From NCBI RefSeq assembly GCF_020921035.1, contig NC_063159.1, positions 5,992,501-6,056,500 on the forward strand: a stretch of 64,000 nucleotides of DNA. Reading direction: 5' to 3'. This DNA comes from Rhodamnia argentea. Lineage: Eukaryota; Streptophyta; Magnoliopsida; Myrtales; Myrtaceae. Below the pieces are notes generated by a model. That model had not been told where the DNA came from. It saw nothing but the letters and a program-made list of their open reading frames with translations, and searched no databases. A program made the translations under genes and the position numbers. This document shows positions 36,690 through 52,183 of the stretch, piece after piece (within the stretch, counting starts at the first letter, position 1; every line of letters begins with the position of its first letter).

Positions 36690-37744
36690 ATTTGGCAAAC
36701 TCGACTAACGTGAGCGCAATGCATACGAGACTTCGAATTTTAGATCACGTACATTTACATAGATGTCAAATGAATCGGATGCAGGAAAAGTATTGCACCT
36801 TGGTGACAAAAATCCCAATAAAAGCACTTGAGCAATTGGGCAGAACGAGGATCACATGGAAAACCCTTTTTTTACCGTCTCATCGATGTCTTCAAACTTA
36901 CATGCCGTTCATAGCAATCGTTAAAATTCCAAGAAGTGGAGAACGCTAGGAATCGGATCTGGCTCGGTCACGGCCGGACGTGGCCACTTCAGATTTCCGA
37001 CGGCCATGCACGCTGCCACGTGGGATTTTTAACGGCTATACGGACGGAAAGCATTTTCTAGTAATTGATACGAAATTTGAGGCATTGGCGCGACGAAAGT
37101 TAGTTAGGGACATTGGTGAAAAAAGTCACAATTCTTGGTGTGATTATCCCTTACCAACCGAGGGAGTCAACATCGTGCGAGACAGCTGCATGCAGTGAAC
37201 AATTCAGCGTGATCGAGCATACCATATCCTAGAAACTGAAAGAGGAGAGCTGAGCGAGATCGCTTGGCCTGGCGAATCAGTTAATTTGCTTCTAAGCTAA
37301 TCAAAAGGACTGTGAAGGGAGAACATGAATGATTAGTAATCGCTGCAAATGCTGACCGGGTTAGATTCCTGACGTGAATTTCATTCACACAGCACATGTT
37401 TGAAAAATGAGGCGCGCAAAGGGAATAATCACTGATTAACACGAGAGATTGACTTATTGATTGAGAAATCTAGTCGATGCTTATACGAATTAGGGACACG
37501 AGATGAGTTCGAATCTCCGCACCGATAGGTGTAATTAGCTCTGTGTTTGAGCGGATATGTAGTCCACGAGGCCAGCAGGATATTTCATGGGTCTGGAGTT
37601 TATCTATTTAAAGTGGGGCTTGCGATTCGTTATCCAAAAAGAATATCTTAAGGCTTTGGAGTAATTCAGCATAACTTGCTGCAAGCAATAAGAGCAACGT
37701 TAGAGATGTTACGACCAGTATAAATTATCGGGGTTATACTTAAG
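36690..37744. other. Intergenic, nothing recognised
   Basis: ORFs at 36692-36949 and 36980-37198 have no recognisable domain. GAGTTCGAATCT at 37505-37516 resembles a pol III B box, but no A box or tRNA fold accompanies it. Confidence 0.4.
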
Positions 37745-38055
37745 GGGATAATTGTTGAAAAAGTCTTAAACCTATCGTACTACGGCCAATTGAATCTTAA
37801 ACCTCTCACTTGAATCAATTTAGCCATAAACCTTTTGAAGATTTGCCAATATTGTCATTCCGGATAATTACACCAAATAATAGTTTTATTACTAAATTAT
37901 CAAATTATCAAAAGAGTTACCATTAAATTGGCAAAATTGAAATGTTTGTGACTAAATTAACAAATCTTCAAAATATTTAGGACTCAATTGGCACAGTCGA
38001 AAAGTCTATGACCGAATTGGCCGCCGTACAATAAATTTAAGACTTTTTGGACAAG
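37745..38055. repeat. Palindromic MITE, 'ggactcaattggc' family
   Basis: The left arm begins 'gaaaaagtcttaaacctatc' and the right arm ends 'aatttaagactttttggaca', its imperfect reverse complement. Intermediate 'aaccttttgaagatttgcca' and 'aacaaatcttcaaaatattt' also pair. It is about 310 bp with no ORF. Confidence 0.65.
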
Positions 38056-38624
38056 TTTCCTGTACTTAAAGCATCCTATAAGAGTTTACCGCGCTCATTC
38101 GTAATTCAATTTTCTGATTTTTTTTAATATATCCTCAGCTAGAACAAGATGCAATATTAGGACATTGCAGTCCATTATGTACAGAATATTTCATGTTTAT
38201 ATATTTGGGAACACTATCTTGTGTTGACTAGTTCAAACAAGAGGAATGGTCGTCTCGAGGCAAGCTTCGAAGCTTACCATGCAAGCAATTAATTAACCGT
38301 AACAAAGTCTTTTAAGGACGGCACAGGCCATAATTAGATTGCGTGATCCGCTTGTCTTGTATCGGAGAAAGTCAATGTTTCATGATTTCATCGATTGATG
38401 TTGGCGAACCTTCGCGAGGGCGGGACAATTTTCCCTAATAGTCAACATCTCGCCCGACGAAATCCAACTTGGAATAATTCTGAACTAATTTTCTTGATTT
38501 TTTTTTTTGGCTGTTCCTGGTGTAGTGGGTGGACTTTGTTTCCATGAGAAATTTTTTTTTTTGGTTGAAATTTAGATAAGAAGGTTTTTTTTAGGTCGAA
38601 AAATTTAGATAAAAAGTTCGGTGT

Positions 38625-39205
38625 GAACGTATATTGGCAAAAAGGAAGGGTAAATGACCCGAATGGTCCTTGAATTTTGAATCAAAGTGCAATGTGGTTC
38701 ATGAACTTTTAATTTGTTTATCGTATTCCCTGAACTTCTTACCCTTTCTTTTTGCCAATATACGTTCACAGTGAACTTTAGAATGGTTTTTAAATTTTGA
38801 TTCAAAATGCAATGTGATCTATGAACCTTTAATTTGTTCACTATGTTCCCCAAACTTTAGCCAAATGTACAATTGTCATCTTTGAACTTTTACTTTGTTA
38901 AATGTAATATCTAAACTTTTGATACATGTTCAATTTAGTCCATGGACTGTATGAAAATTTTCAATGTCGTCCCTAAATTTAAATTAATAGAAAGACAACA
39001 TTCGACATTTTCATACGGTCCAAGAACTAAAATGAACATGTGTCAAACGTTCATGGATCATATTGAATAAGTTAAAAGTTTAGTGATGACATTGTACACT
39101 GAGCTAGCGTTTAGGGACCACATTGAATGAATTTAAAGTTTATGGAATACATTATACATTATGGCTAAATTTTGAGACTATTTGTTTCATTATCCCGAAA
39201 AGGAA
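38625..39205. repeat. Rearranged foldback MITE with internal inverted repeat
   Basis: The stretch about 38625-38653 is repeated in reverse complement at about 38744-38773 (shared GTGAACGTATATTGGCAAAA). The first arm of the MITE family is then duplicated directly (about 38655-38740 and 38780-38850). The matching right arms run to about 39205. The minus-strand 82-codon ORF here comes from the repeated arm. Confidence 0.55.
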
Positions 39206-39227
39206 TGTGTACTGTCGAGTTAAAATT

Positions 39228-39640
39228 TAATTTTAGGTCCTTATATTTGTACATTTCTTTCTATTTAGTCCTTGAATTTGGATATATTCGATCAAGCCCT
39301 CGAACTTGCGTCAATTTTCCATGTAGGATACCCTCATGTTACTAATGAGACTAATTGGAGTTGACGTGCCCGTCGGGACCGATTAGACTCTGACGTGGAT
39401 TTTCTTTTTATTAGTTGTGGACGATAAATACCACACAACCGGGACTTGAGTAACGAAATTTCTTAACATGAACACTGCCCTTGAACTTTCTTCGTCCGAC
39501 CCTTGCTGGCTTTTGAGGCGAATGGGGTTTATTAGAAAGGTTATGCAAGTTATCGGACTTCATTAAAAGAATCGACGATTTTAAGGACTCAATTGAAAAA
39601 TATACGCAAGTTCAAGATGAATATATATATGAAAATTTGG
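39228..39640. repeat. Foldback repeat, 'ggtccttatatttg' type
   Basis: The left end has 'tagtccttgaatttgg' and 'ctcgaacttgcgtcaat'. The right end has the complementary sense 'aaggactcaattgaaaaata' and 'cgcaagttcaag'. The centre holds 'gttgacgtgcc' and 'tgacgtgga' words. No gene. Confidence 0.5.
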
Positions 39641-40375
39641 ATATTAGAAAATAAACAAAGAGAGCGAGTAAAAGAAAAAACAACATGTCCTAACTCCTCG
39701 AGATTAGTTCATTAAAATGGAAAACACATGCAATTGGACCTACATGTTCATACTTTTCAAAATAAGCCATCTTCTTTTAACTCGCACGAATCTTCATTAA
39801 AGTTCAAAAGGAGTTTTAGCTTTCAGCACAAAAAGGAAGCAACACTAGCTGGAAGCCAGAGTACTTCAATCATGGGAGAAGAATATGGTGATATCAGTCA
39901 AAACCACAGACTTATTCTTAGAAATGCTAGAATGAAGAGATTGACAACTCCTATAACATAATGATCCCTTTGTTAATTATTTTTCATTACTGTATTATTT
40001 CCTTACGAAGTGTAACAGTTTGGAATATTTTTATATGGTGGAATCCAATCTCGACAATTGTGCTTTGAGATCAAGAGTAAAACACCTTCATTTTTTTAGA
40101 CATCTCGCGAGGAAATTACTAGAGGTTGAGTCATATTTGCTTAGGATAGACAGCATGATATAGACCTATAGTTACATGTCCAGCTAAAAATTCTATGGAG
40201 TATGATTAGGGTTAGTCTGCAAATAGGAAGCTAATTAGTCCAGACTACGTGTATATGTATGCGTGTGTTCATACACTTTGGTGTTGAACTTGTACAGATG
40301 TAGACATCCAATGCCGTTTTGACTTGACAAAAAAGAAAAAGAAAAAAAGCATAAAACTACAAAGTAAAACTCTTG
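39641..40375. other. Upstream region of the first peroxidase gene
   Basis: This is AT-rich sequence with a 77-codon ORF (39728-39961) lacking any recognisable domain. No clear repeat was seen. It probably includes the promoter of the gene at 40529. Confidence 0.4.
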
Positions 40376-40383
40376 TATAAATA
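40376..40383 (+). promoter_or_regulatory. TATA box of the first peroxidase gene
   Basis: A consensus TATAAATA lies 153 bp upstream of the ATG. The predicted 5' UTR contains a (TTC)n tract at about 40474-40505 just before the start codon. Confidence 0.7.
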
Positions 40384-40528
40384 CACCTTGAGTTCGTTCA
40401 AGCGCAACACGGACACAGAAACACACCACACGCACGCCCACCAAGCTTTGTGCTTCTTCTTCTCCTTCGTTTATCTTCTTCTTCTTCTTCTTCTTCTTCT
40501 TCTTCACTGAGACTCAGAACTCCAAGCC

Positions 40529-43042
<2,514 letters not shown>

Positions 43043-43135
43043 TGATTCTTCTTCTAGGTTTTACCTTTTGCTGTCTTTGAGGTTTTGGATTTTGTGTTGC
43101 ATCTCTTACGTTCTCAAGTTCACTTCGATAATAAA

Positions 43136-43595
43136 AGGTTTCACCTTGTTGTCTGCCTTTGATGGTTGGTCCCCTGCCTAACTTTCAACATTAAATCTTC
43201 ATTTTAATCACACAATATACCAAAGTCTTATTTCCTTGAAATTGACACTTACTTCGCACCTACAAGATGCTCTACATCCATTTCCTTCAAGTCAAGAACC
43301 GTCGGATTTGACTGTTGACAGAGTTGAGATTCATGGGTTTGCTGATAGTTTGGAAAGCCATTGATGGACACCATTGCGTTCAATCTCATTCAGGCAGTCC
43401 TTTAAACATTGTACTTTCACCTGAGGTCACTTTAGGCGATCGGTTCACCAACCACGCACAGATGTGCACTTATATCCGCGTATCATATTGCGTGGCAAAG
43501 GAGGCCACATACGCGAACATTATGAGTCGATGGGGCATCCACATTGTGCCGCATTAGTCTAAAAAAGGACAACAACGGCACACGAGCATGCATGT

Positions 43596-43636
<41 letters not shown>

Positions 43637-44254
43637 AAGGGAGAGCGCTTTATAAACAGAGCACATTTCCAAGGCAAAGCTACCCTTAGTACGAAATCGC
43701 CTTCACATGTTGAGGAATTTACGAGACAAAATACGATTCATTGCTCGTTGCTCGTGTGCCGGCGTTGAAGCAAAATATCAAACACCTACAATGTCCTCGA
43801 ATTTGCATGGGCCTTCCCAAGGGGCCGCCACCAATTTCGGTGACGCTAGATTTGGGCTCGAAAACGTCAGATTCAACATCTTGAGCTAGGTCCGACAGGG
43901 AGCAGAGTGAAGACTAAGAGAGGGTCGGGGATCACGGGCTAGATGGATGGATGGCTCGCAAGTTGCCGGTCGATGCGATGCAGAAAAGGCGACCGGAAGA
44001 CAAGCATTTGTTGGGCGGCGGAGGCGGCAACAACGGTCCTTTGTCTTTGTGGTTGCATTGTCCTATATTTTGTGGCTTGTGATGTGGGTGAGAGATTTTA
44101 TTTCTTTCCCTATTATTATTATTATTGAAGATAGTAGGAATGAGAATTGGCTTAGGTTCAATCTTGGAACAAAACCGAAACGGTCTAGACAAACTGGTTC
44201 AAGGCCGGTTTTAGGGAGAATCGGGAATTCAATTTTAGGGAGAATAATTATCTA
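43136..44254. other. Intergenic with (GA)n microsatellite
   Basis: A (GA)n run lies at 43598-43633 and (TTA)n at about 44110-44126. The ORFs at 43315-43557 and 43947-44255 show no domain. Confidence 0.45.
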
Positions 44255-44880
44255 AAAAGTCCTAAACATATTGTACGACAACTAATTCAGTCCTAAACTT
44301 TTTAATTATGTTAATGCAATCCTAAACAGTTTGCAGATTTGCCAATTTTGTCCTAAACCATTCACTTATGCCAATTTTGTCCTAAATCTTCTGACGACTT
44401 GTTAATCTAATTTTTTCGGCTAATTACTCAAATAATAGGATCTCAATCCGTGGTGAAATATATAGCGAGTGATATAGATGGCGACCTTTTAATATTGCTT
44501 CTGATATCGAATGCCTATAGAATACGGAAGATACTCACTTGAAAAGACAACAAAATACTTCGAATTCCAAAAGGGAAGGAAAAATCAAGTAATCAGAGAT
44601 TATGATGAAGGAAACAGAACCAACATCGAAGGCAGGAGAGTAGAAGATGTCATATCTCAATTAAAAAAACTGAATAATCTCAGTTCATTATAATCAAAAG
44701 CTTATTTTGGAGCGAGTGCGCCTTTGACCATATTCATAGGCGAACCCAAATAAAAGTCCTAATAAGGGCCAAAAAAAAAAAAAAACCCTAATATTTGTGA
44801 AGGCAATGGTTAAAAAATAACTCTGTAATTACCTCTGCAGAATTTTGCTGAAATCGGACAAAGTATGATCGGGAAAAGTG
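44255..44880. other. Foldback arm and an unrecognised coding-like stretch
   Basis: About 44255-44410 is a single 'agtcctaaac' foldback arm. At 44511-44693 a 60-codon ORF (MPIEYGRYSLEKTTKYF at its start) has a composition more like real protein than most ORFs here. It is preceded in another frame by an open stretch from about 44450. I cannot assign it to a family. It may be a decayed fragment of a mobile or viral-type element or chance. Confidence 0.3.
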
Positions 44881-45470
44881 TCAAAAAATTTCTAAACCTA
44901 TGATATTAGTGCCAATTCAATTATTAACCTTTTAGTTGTACCAATTTAATCTTAAACATTTTGCATTTGTGTTTTTTGATAAAGAAATTGCTGACGTGGA
45001 TGCCGGTCGCCCTACGTGATACGACCGGTATTGATGTGGATATTTTTGTTATAATGTTTGAATATTATTTTGGTTTGTCTTCATTTTTCATTTTTCTTTT
45101 CTTTACTTTTTTTTTATTGAGGGCTACAACGCCCTTGCCGGATGTGGGCCAAGCGAGGGTATCACGGCCCTCGCTTGTGGTTGGCGGCGATCGGCTGGTG
45201 ACCCTCGTCGACCCTCAATAAAAACAAAAAGAGTAAATAAAAGAAAAATAAAAATAAAGAAAAATATTAAAAATATAAAAAAAAATGGCAACGTCAGCGC
45301 CGGCCGTGCCACATAGGATGACCGGTGTCCATGTCAACGATTTCCTACCAAAATTGGTTAGAAGGACTCAATTGGCATAAATGCAAAAGGTTTAGGATTA
45401 GATTGACACAATTAAAAAGTTTATGACTAAATCGACATTAATGCAATAGATGTGCGACTTTTTTACACTT
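44881..45470. mobile_element. Foldback element with GC-rich core
   Basis: The left arm (about 44881-45060) and right arm (about 45285-45470) are reverse complements in phrases such as 'ccaatttaatcttaaac' and 'ggattagattgacac'. The pair 'gctgacgtggatgccggtcg' and 'gaccggtgtccatgtcaacg' also mirrors. The core (about 45118-45225) has 'gagggctacaacgccc' and 'gtcgaccctcaata' text. It has the same architecture as 2693-3240. Confidence 0.65.
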
Positions 45471-47118
45471 TACCCGAGTCTGATCAAGTCAAGAACATTA
45501 CTTTTAGCTCATAAATAAGCCGAGTCAAGGCAAAATCAAGGGGCTTTGACAACTAGGTTTTGCACTAGTTGTCCTAGACAATTCGTGGATGCTTCCAAAC
45601 AATATTTCTGGGGATGCAACAGTCGACAGGTCAATGGTCGTAAATTAAGATATTGCGACGGCCCTCCATTCTACCTAAAACCATAATTAAAACCGAATAA
45701 ATTGGTGGACAATCGGTTTCTTGTTTACGTACAAGGTTTGTGCTAGACAGCAGGGACACGATAATCCGACATATGATTAGGAGTGCCTGCTTTGACCCGG
45801 TCCTTCCATTTTACAGTCTTTTCTTCCCGTTTCTGCAATAATCTTTTACAGGCACCTTGATTACATAATAAACGTAAAACTAATTAGCCATGACAGTTAA
45901 ATCCTTACACGGGTTATAATATCACTGGCACAGCTTTTTCATGGATTTATTTGCTCTTTGTATGCACGTGGTCTCCCTTCTCTTCACTTATATGCTTAAC
46001 CTTTTAGAACGGTTGGCAGTGTTCCCACAAAATATTTCAAAGTATAAAAGCCAAGTTTTGGGCCGGTTTATTTCGGGTGTGCATCCACTTTGTTTATCAA
46101 ATTCCACGTGTCATTTCTAATTCAGCTTACATATGATATGGGGTGTTGAAATACCCCACTATGGAGTTTATATGATCTTTTTATGCAAGTGGTTTCCCAT
46201 ATTCTTTATTTCATCTTAAGATTTGGGTTGAACTTTTTTACATTCTACCGAAGTCAGTTTCTGCCCTAGCTTATTTTGCGTGGTGCGTTTATCTTGTTCG
46301 TTAAATTCCACGTGTCATCTCTAATTTCACTTACAAGTGTGTGTGGCGGTGTTGAAATATCTCACATTGCTTGACTATGGGGTTTGTAATTTCTTATTAC
46401 ACAAGTGGCCTCCCTCTACCGATTCGCTCAACTTTTTGGATTGGACATTCTAATATGGTATCTGACCTAGGTTTCGCCCCAATTTAAAACACGCTGCACC
46501 ACATTTCTTAGATTCCATGTTCCGTTCCTAATCCCACAAAATTCTAGGTTTATACTGTTCATTTTACGCATGTGGTCTGTCTTTACTTATAAGTTTAAAT
46601 TTTTAAAACAATAACAATGGTCCCAGAAAATATTTCACTGACATTCACATAAAATGATTTCTCCATCGCCATTAAACTTCAAAATCACTTTTTTTTATCA
46701 CAATTAGTCCGATGTAAAATATACCATCTTCTTTTTGGGATTTGTTTTCATGTGAACGGGTGGGTTTTGGACAAGAATTAAGTATTGAGGGCAACCACCG
46801 CTCCACCAAAAGCATGAAATATATAGATTGAAAAATGATCCGCCGGCACACAACTTGGATTTGTTCAACCGTGAATGCATTCCCACTTTTATAATCCCAC
46901 TCATTTTGCTTGGAGTTACAGCAAAGATAAACTGATTTCCAGTTATGGTTGAGCCAAATTCGTGTAGCTAAGCGCGTAACCCTAGCGATTAAATTGCGAG
47001 GAAAATCAACAGCACGTGCCTGTTTCTTGCATGCATGGCTATAACCGATGACCGCCCACAAGTAATCTCCCATCCATGAACGCACTGGCCAAGTCCTCCG
47101 TCGTCGATGCAGGTATCC
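45471..47118. repeat. Intergenic with three diverged about 220-bp repeats
   Basis: Between about 45950 and 46610 a unit recurs three or more times with 'attccacgtgtcat', 'ggtgttgaaata', 'gcaagtggtttccc/acaagtggcctccc' and 'gaactttttta' in the same order. The same words occur in the spacers of the MATE-derived array at 48863-55050. The 175-codon minus-strand ORF at 46672-47199 has no recognisable domain and overlaps the promoter of the next gene. Confidence 0.5.
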
Positions 47119-47126
47119 TATAAAAG
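47119..47126 (+). promoter_or_regulatory. TATA box of the second peroxidase gene
   Basis: TATAAAAG lies 112 bp upstream of the ATG at 47231. Confidence 0.65.
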
Positions 47127-47230
47127 GACACGGTACCCATCCTAAGACTTCACGAGACCTACTTGAAATCAATTTCGCTTGTTCGATTTGTCCTATCAAT
47201 TCCCATTAATCTTCTTGGTTGGATCCTAGG

Positions 47231-48411
<1,181 letters not shown>

Positions 48412-48862
48412 AGTGTGTGGATCCACACATATGATTCTAGAGTTCGTGCTCATCAAAGAGCGAGATTATTTTGTGTTAAGTGCTATGTCATTATTTATTT
48501 GTTCTAAAACGTGTGTCATGGCTTTAGCTTCTAACAAAATATCAGGAAGCTAATGACCTCAATACAAGCAATTTGTTTTAACAGTAAAATATGCATACTC
48601 CTCAGTAAAAATTTTTTTAGTGGTGTAATTTGTTCTATAAGTTCTTTTTCTTGATTACTGAACTTTTTACTGATTCCACTAGACCACTCGGGAACTGGAC
48701 CGGTCGGTTCGATTCTCAAGACCGTTGATCCGGTGATCTGGTCCCCAATTCCAAAAATTGAGAATTAGTCCGGTTCTTGGTTCTTGAGAGAAACCGGACC
48801 GGATCGAAAACTACTCACCCATAATTACAATGGCTGTTAAATGCTCTTTAGATATAATAGAC
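48412..48862. other. 3' flank and short repeat before the MATE array
   Basis: It contains the probable 3' UTR of the second peroxidase gene. A stretch at about 48680-48810 has mirrored 'gaccggtcggttc' and 'gaaaccggaccgga' text, suggesting a small foldback element. Confidence 0.4.
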
Positions 48863-49135
48863 CTTTTTCTAGAATTAAATCTTTTACTTCACAGTTGCTA
48901 GTGGAATCTCTTTTCAATTTCCCATGCATTTTATGTATCAACTCTATCATTTCTATGTTCTTAATTGAGAAATTCGTAGGCTTTTCATATTTTGCTAGAT
49001 TAGCACATGTTTTTCCAATAGTTTCCTCTTCAGCCACAAATGAAGTTGTTATACATGGAAAAGGGTTTGTAATCATGTTCAAAACCTGATTAAATATTGA
49101 AATAAAAATTCATATAGCTGCGAGCTCCACATAAC
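48863..49135 (-). pseudogene. MATE exon 2, left copy 4
   Basis: This is the outermost left copy of the second MATE exon. The acceptor (gggcag) and donor (gtctat) are still recognisable. Translation keeps SFVAEEETIGKTCANLAKYE and, further on, IEMIELIHKM. It is the best preserved copy on this side after the frame shifts near its start. Confidence 0.75.
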
Positions 49136-49536
49136 CTGCCCATGACAAAGTTATTATACGTTATAGTGCCCATCCAATTATCACATCAATTCAAGTCTAT
49201 ATGCGAGTATAAGGAATCATTGTAAGGCGCAAATTAGAAGCTTGTGTCTATGGACTCACTCTCATAGAATAATCTAAGTCCTCAAATTCTTTGTAACTTT
49301 GAAACCATCCACATAAAAGTGCTATTTAATTAGTCAAATCTACCCGTCGTGGTGAAAAATCTATTATGTGTGCTGTTTATTTTGGTTTGCAGGTAAGTTG
49401 CACGGGAGAAGGGTGTGAAAGTATTGTCTCACATTGTAATCCGTCTTGCACGTGAATTGCACGTGAGAATGAGTGTTGAAGTACTGTCCCACATCGCTTA
49501 ACCACGGGTTCTAAATTCTTTTAAGTGATAACGTTC

Positions 49537-49812
49537 CTTCTACTAAAACTAAATCTTTCACTTCATAGTTGCTAGTGGAACTCTTTCCAAAATCTCAAGT
49601 AGTTCATCATCGGGTTTGAATTTTTTTCATTTCTATGTTCTTAGTTGAGAAATTCTTTTTGGTTCACCTTCTGCGAGGTCATCACATGTTTTTCCAACAT
49701 TTCTTCTTCAGTGATAAATGAAGTTATTGTATAGGCTAGAGGGTATGTGGTATTTTCAAAGCTTGATTAAATCTAGCAATAGAAACTCCAACAGCTGCGA
49801 AATCCACTGGAC
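49537..49812 (-). pseudogene. MATE exon 2, left copy 3
   Basis: The acceptor tag/GTCCAGTGGA is preserved and the donor is altered (gaacgtt instead of gtacgtt). Frame shifts interrupt the SFV-EEE region. It lies 677 bp from copy 4 and 681 bp from copy 2. Confidence 0.7.
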
Positions 49813-50218
49813 CTACCGATGACAAAGCTATAAAACGTTATAGTGTCTATCCAATTATCACACCTCTTAAAGTCTAGATGCAACTATAACAAGTCATTGC
49901 ACGGCACAGATTGGAAACTTCTATTTGTGAATGCACCCACACTGGATGAGCTAAGTCCACAAATTCATAGTTATTTTGAAACCATCAACGTAAATGCCCT
50001 ATCTCATTAGTTAAATTCGACATGCAGTGGCCAAAGTTCCATTCTACGTGTCATCCTTTGCACATGAGGGGGTGTTGTGGTATTGCACATGAAAAGGGGT
50101 ATTGAAATATTGTCCCACCTCGTCTTGCATGTGAATTGCACATGAAAGGAAGGGATATTGAAGTATTGTCCAACATCACTTGGCAATGGGTCTTAGGTGC
50201 TCTTTAGAGATAACGTAA

Positions 50219-50493
50219 TTTCTGGTGGAACTAAATCTTTTCTTCATAATTGTTAGTGGAACTCTTTCTAATTTCTTCTCGCATTTCATCATCAGGTGTC
50301 AACTCTTTTAATTCTATGTTCTTGATTGAGCAATTAGTAGGGTTTTCATCTTCTACCAGGACCACATGTTTTTCCCATAGTTTCATATTCGGTGAAAAAT
50401 GAAGTTGTTATACAAATAGAGTGTACGTGGAAATATTCAAAGCTTGATTAAAGATACGAATATAAACTCCTAAAGCTATGAGCTCCACTGGAC
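50219..50493 (-). pseudogene. MATE exon 2, left copy 2
   Basis: The start retains GPVELIALGVYIRIFNQALN (GPVELAAVGVSI-type text of FRD3-like MATEs), then the frame breaks. The donor has lost its first base (ttacgt). Confidence 0.7.
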
Positions 50494-50864
50494 CTATCCA
50501 TGAATAAGTTACCATACGTTGTAGTGTCCATCCAGTTATCACATCTCTTGAAGTATAGATACAAGTATAATAAGTCATTGTAATGAGCATAATGGAAACT
50601 TATGTCTATGAGCTCGCCCTCAAAGGATGAGCTAAGTTCTTAAATTCATTGTTACTTTGAAATCATCCACATAAAACTATTATTCTACTAGTCAAATTTC
50701 ACGTGTTGTGGTAAAAATTTCGTTCCACATGCCATTTGTAATGCAGCTTGCATGTGAATTGCACGTGAAAGGGGTGTTGAATTATTATACGTGAGAGACA
50801 GTGTTGAAGTATTATCCCACATCGCTTGACAACGGGTTCTAAATACTCTTTAGAGATAACGCAC

Positions 50865-51143
50865 TTTCTGCTGGAATCAAATCTTATGTTTAAAAGTTGC
50901 GGGTGGAAACTCTTTTCCATTTCTCAAGCATTTCATCATTAGGTATCAGCTCTTTCATTTCAATGTTCTTAGTTGAGGAATTTTTAGAGTTTTCATCTTC
51001 TGCTAGGCCTGCACATGTTTTTTCAATAGTTTCCTCTTCGTTGACAAAGGAATTTATTATACAAGCAAGAGGGTATGGGGTAATGTTCAAAGCTTGATTA
51101 AATATGGCAATAGAAACTCCTACCACTACGAGCTCCCTGGACA
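50865..51143 (-). pseudogene. MATE exon 2, left copy 1
   Basis: The longest readable stretch is VGVSIAIFNQALNITPYPLA, followed by SFVNEEETIEKTC and NIEMKELIPNDEMLEKWKR. One extra base follows the acceptor cag. It lies 650 bp from copy 2, and exon 1 lies about 630 bp further on. Confidence 0.75.
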
Positions 51144-51770
51144 CTGCCTATGACAAAGTTACTATACGTAATAGAGATTCATCCAATTATCACACCTTTT
51201 GAAATATAGATGCAAGTATAATGAGTTATTGCAAGCCGCTTATTGGAAACTTATGTCTATGAACTTGCCCACATAGGATGAGCTAAGACCTCTAGTTCAC
51301 TGTTTCTTTGAAGCCGTCCACGTAAAAGTATGTATCAAAACAAATAAATCTGCAAAACTAGCCATCTATTCACCAAATTTTCTGCATTAGAAAGGCAAGA
51401 CATGAATCTAGGGAAATCTAGAGACACAAAACCCTAAACATCTTATCATACCAAAAACATTTGCATGCTATCAAACTCTGGTATTCAAAGATGTTGTACT
51501 CCGATTGCAAAATCAAGTTAATAGCTCAACTAGTCAGTCAAATGATGCTTGAATAAACATTGGAACTTGGACTTAGAATCAAGTTCTTGAATAGCAGAAA
51601 CCTAGAGCTCCTATGAGCTTGAACTTTTCATGTTCTAGGCCTTACATGATGACTATGAATATGATCCTACATAACCATGACATTCTATAGAGTACATTCT
51701 GCTATTCGACAACTCCCAATAGCAACCTACCTAGACTATAAGTGAAAAAGTGTGTACTTCATCATCATAC

Positions 51771-51924
51771 CTAAACGACCAATGAAGGCGGTATCACTTA
51801 AGGAAGTGATAGGGTCAGTAGCTAAAACCAAGACAGATTGAAAAGCGATCCCCAGTATCTTTAGACCAAGTTCATCCATTTTGAACACATGCTTACAACC
51901 CATTTGGAAACCCTTGTTAAGCAT
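51771..51924 (-). pseudogene. MATE exon 1, left arm of the palindrome
   Basis: It reads FKMDELGLKILGIAFQSVLV, then DPITSLSDTAFIGRL, which is the N-terminal membrane segment of FRD3/DTX42-type MATE transporters. The donor gtatgatg is intact at 51770-51769. It is head to head with the right copy at 52036. Confidence 0.75.
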
Positions 51925-51944
51925 TAGTTAAGATAGTTGACATA

Positions 51945-52009
51945 TATTTTATCTTATTTATTTGTGACATAAAATTTCATGAACATTATGCACCAAAGAC
52001 AAATATTAG
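51945..52009. other. Central spacer of the palindrome
   Basis: About 65 bp of AT-rich unpaired sequence lies between the arms. Pairing on either side still includes 'gcattagttaagatagttg' on the left and 'caactatcgtaattaatgc' on the right. Confidence 0.6.
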
Positions 52010-52035
52010 TAGCCAACTATCGTAATTAATGCTCA

Positions 52036-52183
52036 ACAATGGTTTTTAAATGAATTGCATGTATGTTTTCAAAATGGATGGAACTTGGTCTAAAGAAATT
52101 AGGGATTGCTTTTCCAGCTGTCTTGGATTTAGCTGTTGACCCTGTTGCTTCCTTAATTGATACTGCCTTCATTGATGGTTTAG
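52036..52183 (+). pseudogene. MATE exon 1, right arm
   Basis: It reads MELGLKKLGIAFPAVLDLAV and DPVASLIDTAFIDGL. One inserted base in the conserved MDELG motif shifts the frame there, and the donor has changed from GT to AT at about 52184. It is more decayed than the left copy. Confidence 0.72.

Larger units (their letters stand above)
48863..51944 (-). repeat. Left arm of a MATE-derived inverted repeat
   Basis: This arm (exon 1 then four tandem exon-2 copies read on the minus strand) is an imperfect reverse complement of 52010-55050. In the inner 1.1 kb, introns as well as exons match: for example 'ggttgctattgggagttg' and 'atcatttgactgactagttg' have near-identical partners on the right. Unit spacing is 650-681 bp. 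Confidence 0.8.

Noticed and set aside
37505..37516. GAGTTCGAATCT as a tRNA or SINE B box
   Set aside because: No matching A box upstream and no cloverleaf or 3' tail; a single motif is not enough.
46672..47199. 175-codon minus-strand ORF
   Set aside because: No recognisable domain; it overlaps the TATA box and leader of the peroxidase gene at 47231.
47219..47230. Longer start for the second peroxidase
   Set aside because: The triplet at 47219 is TTG; the first ATG in frame is at 47231 and gives a normal signal peptide.
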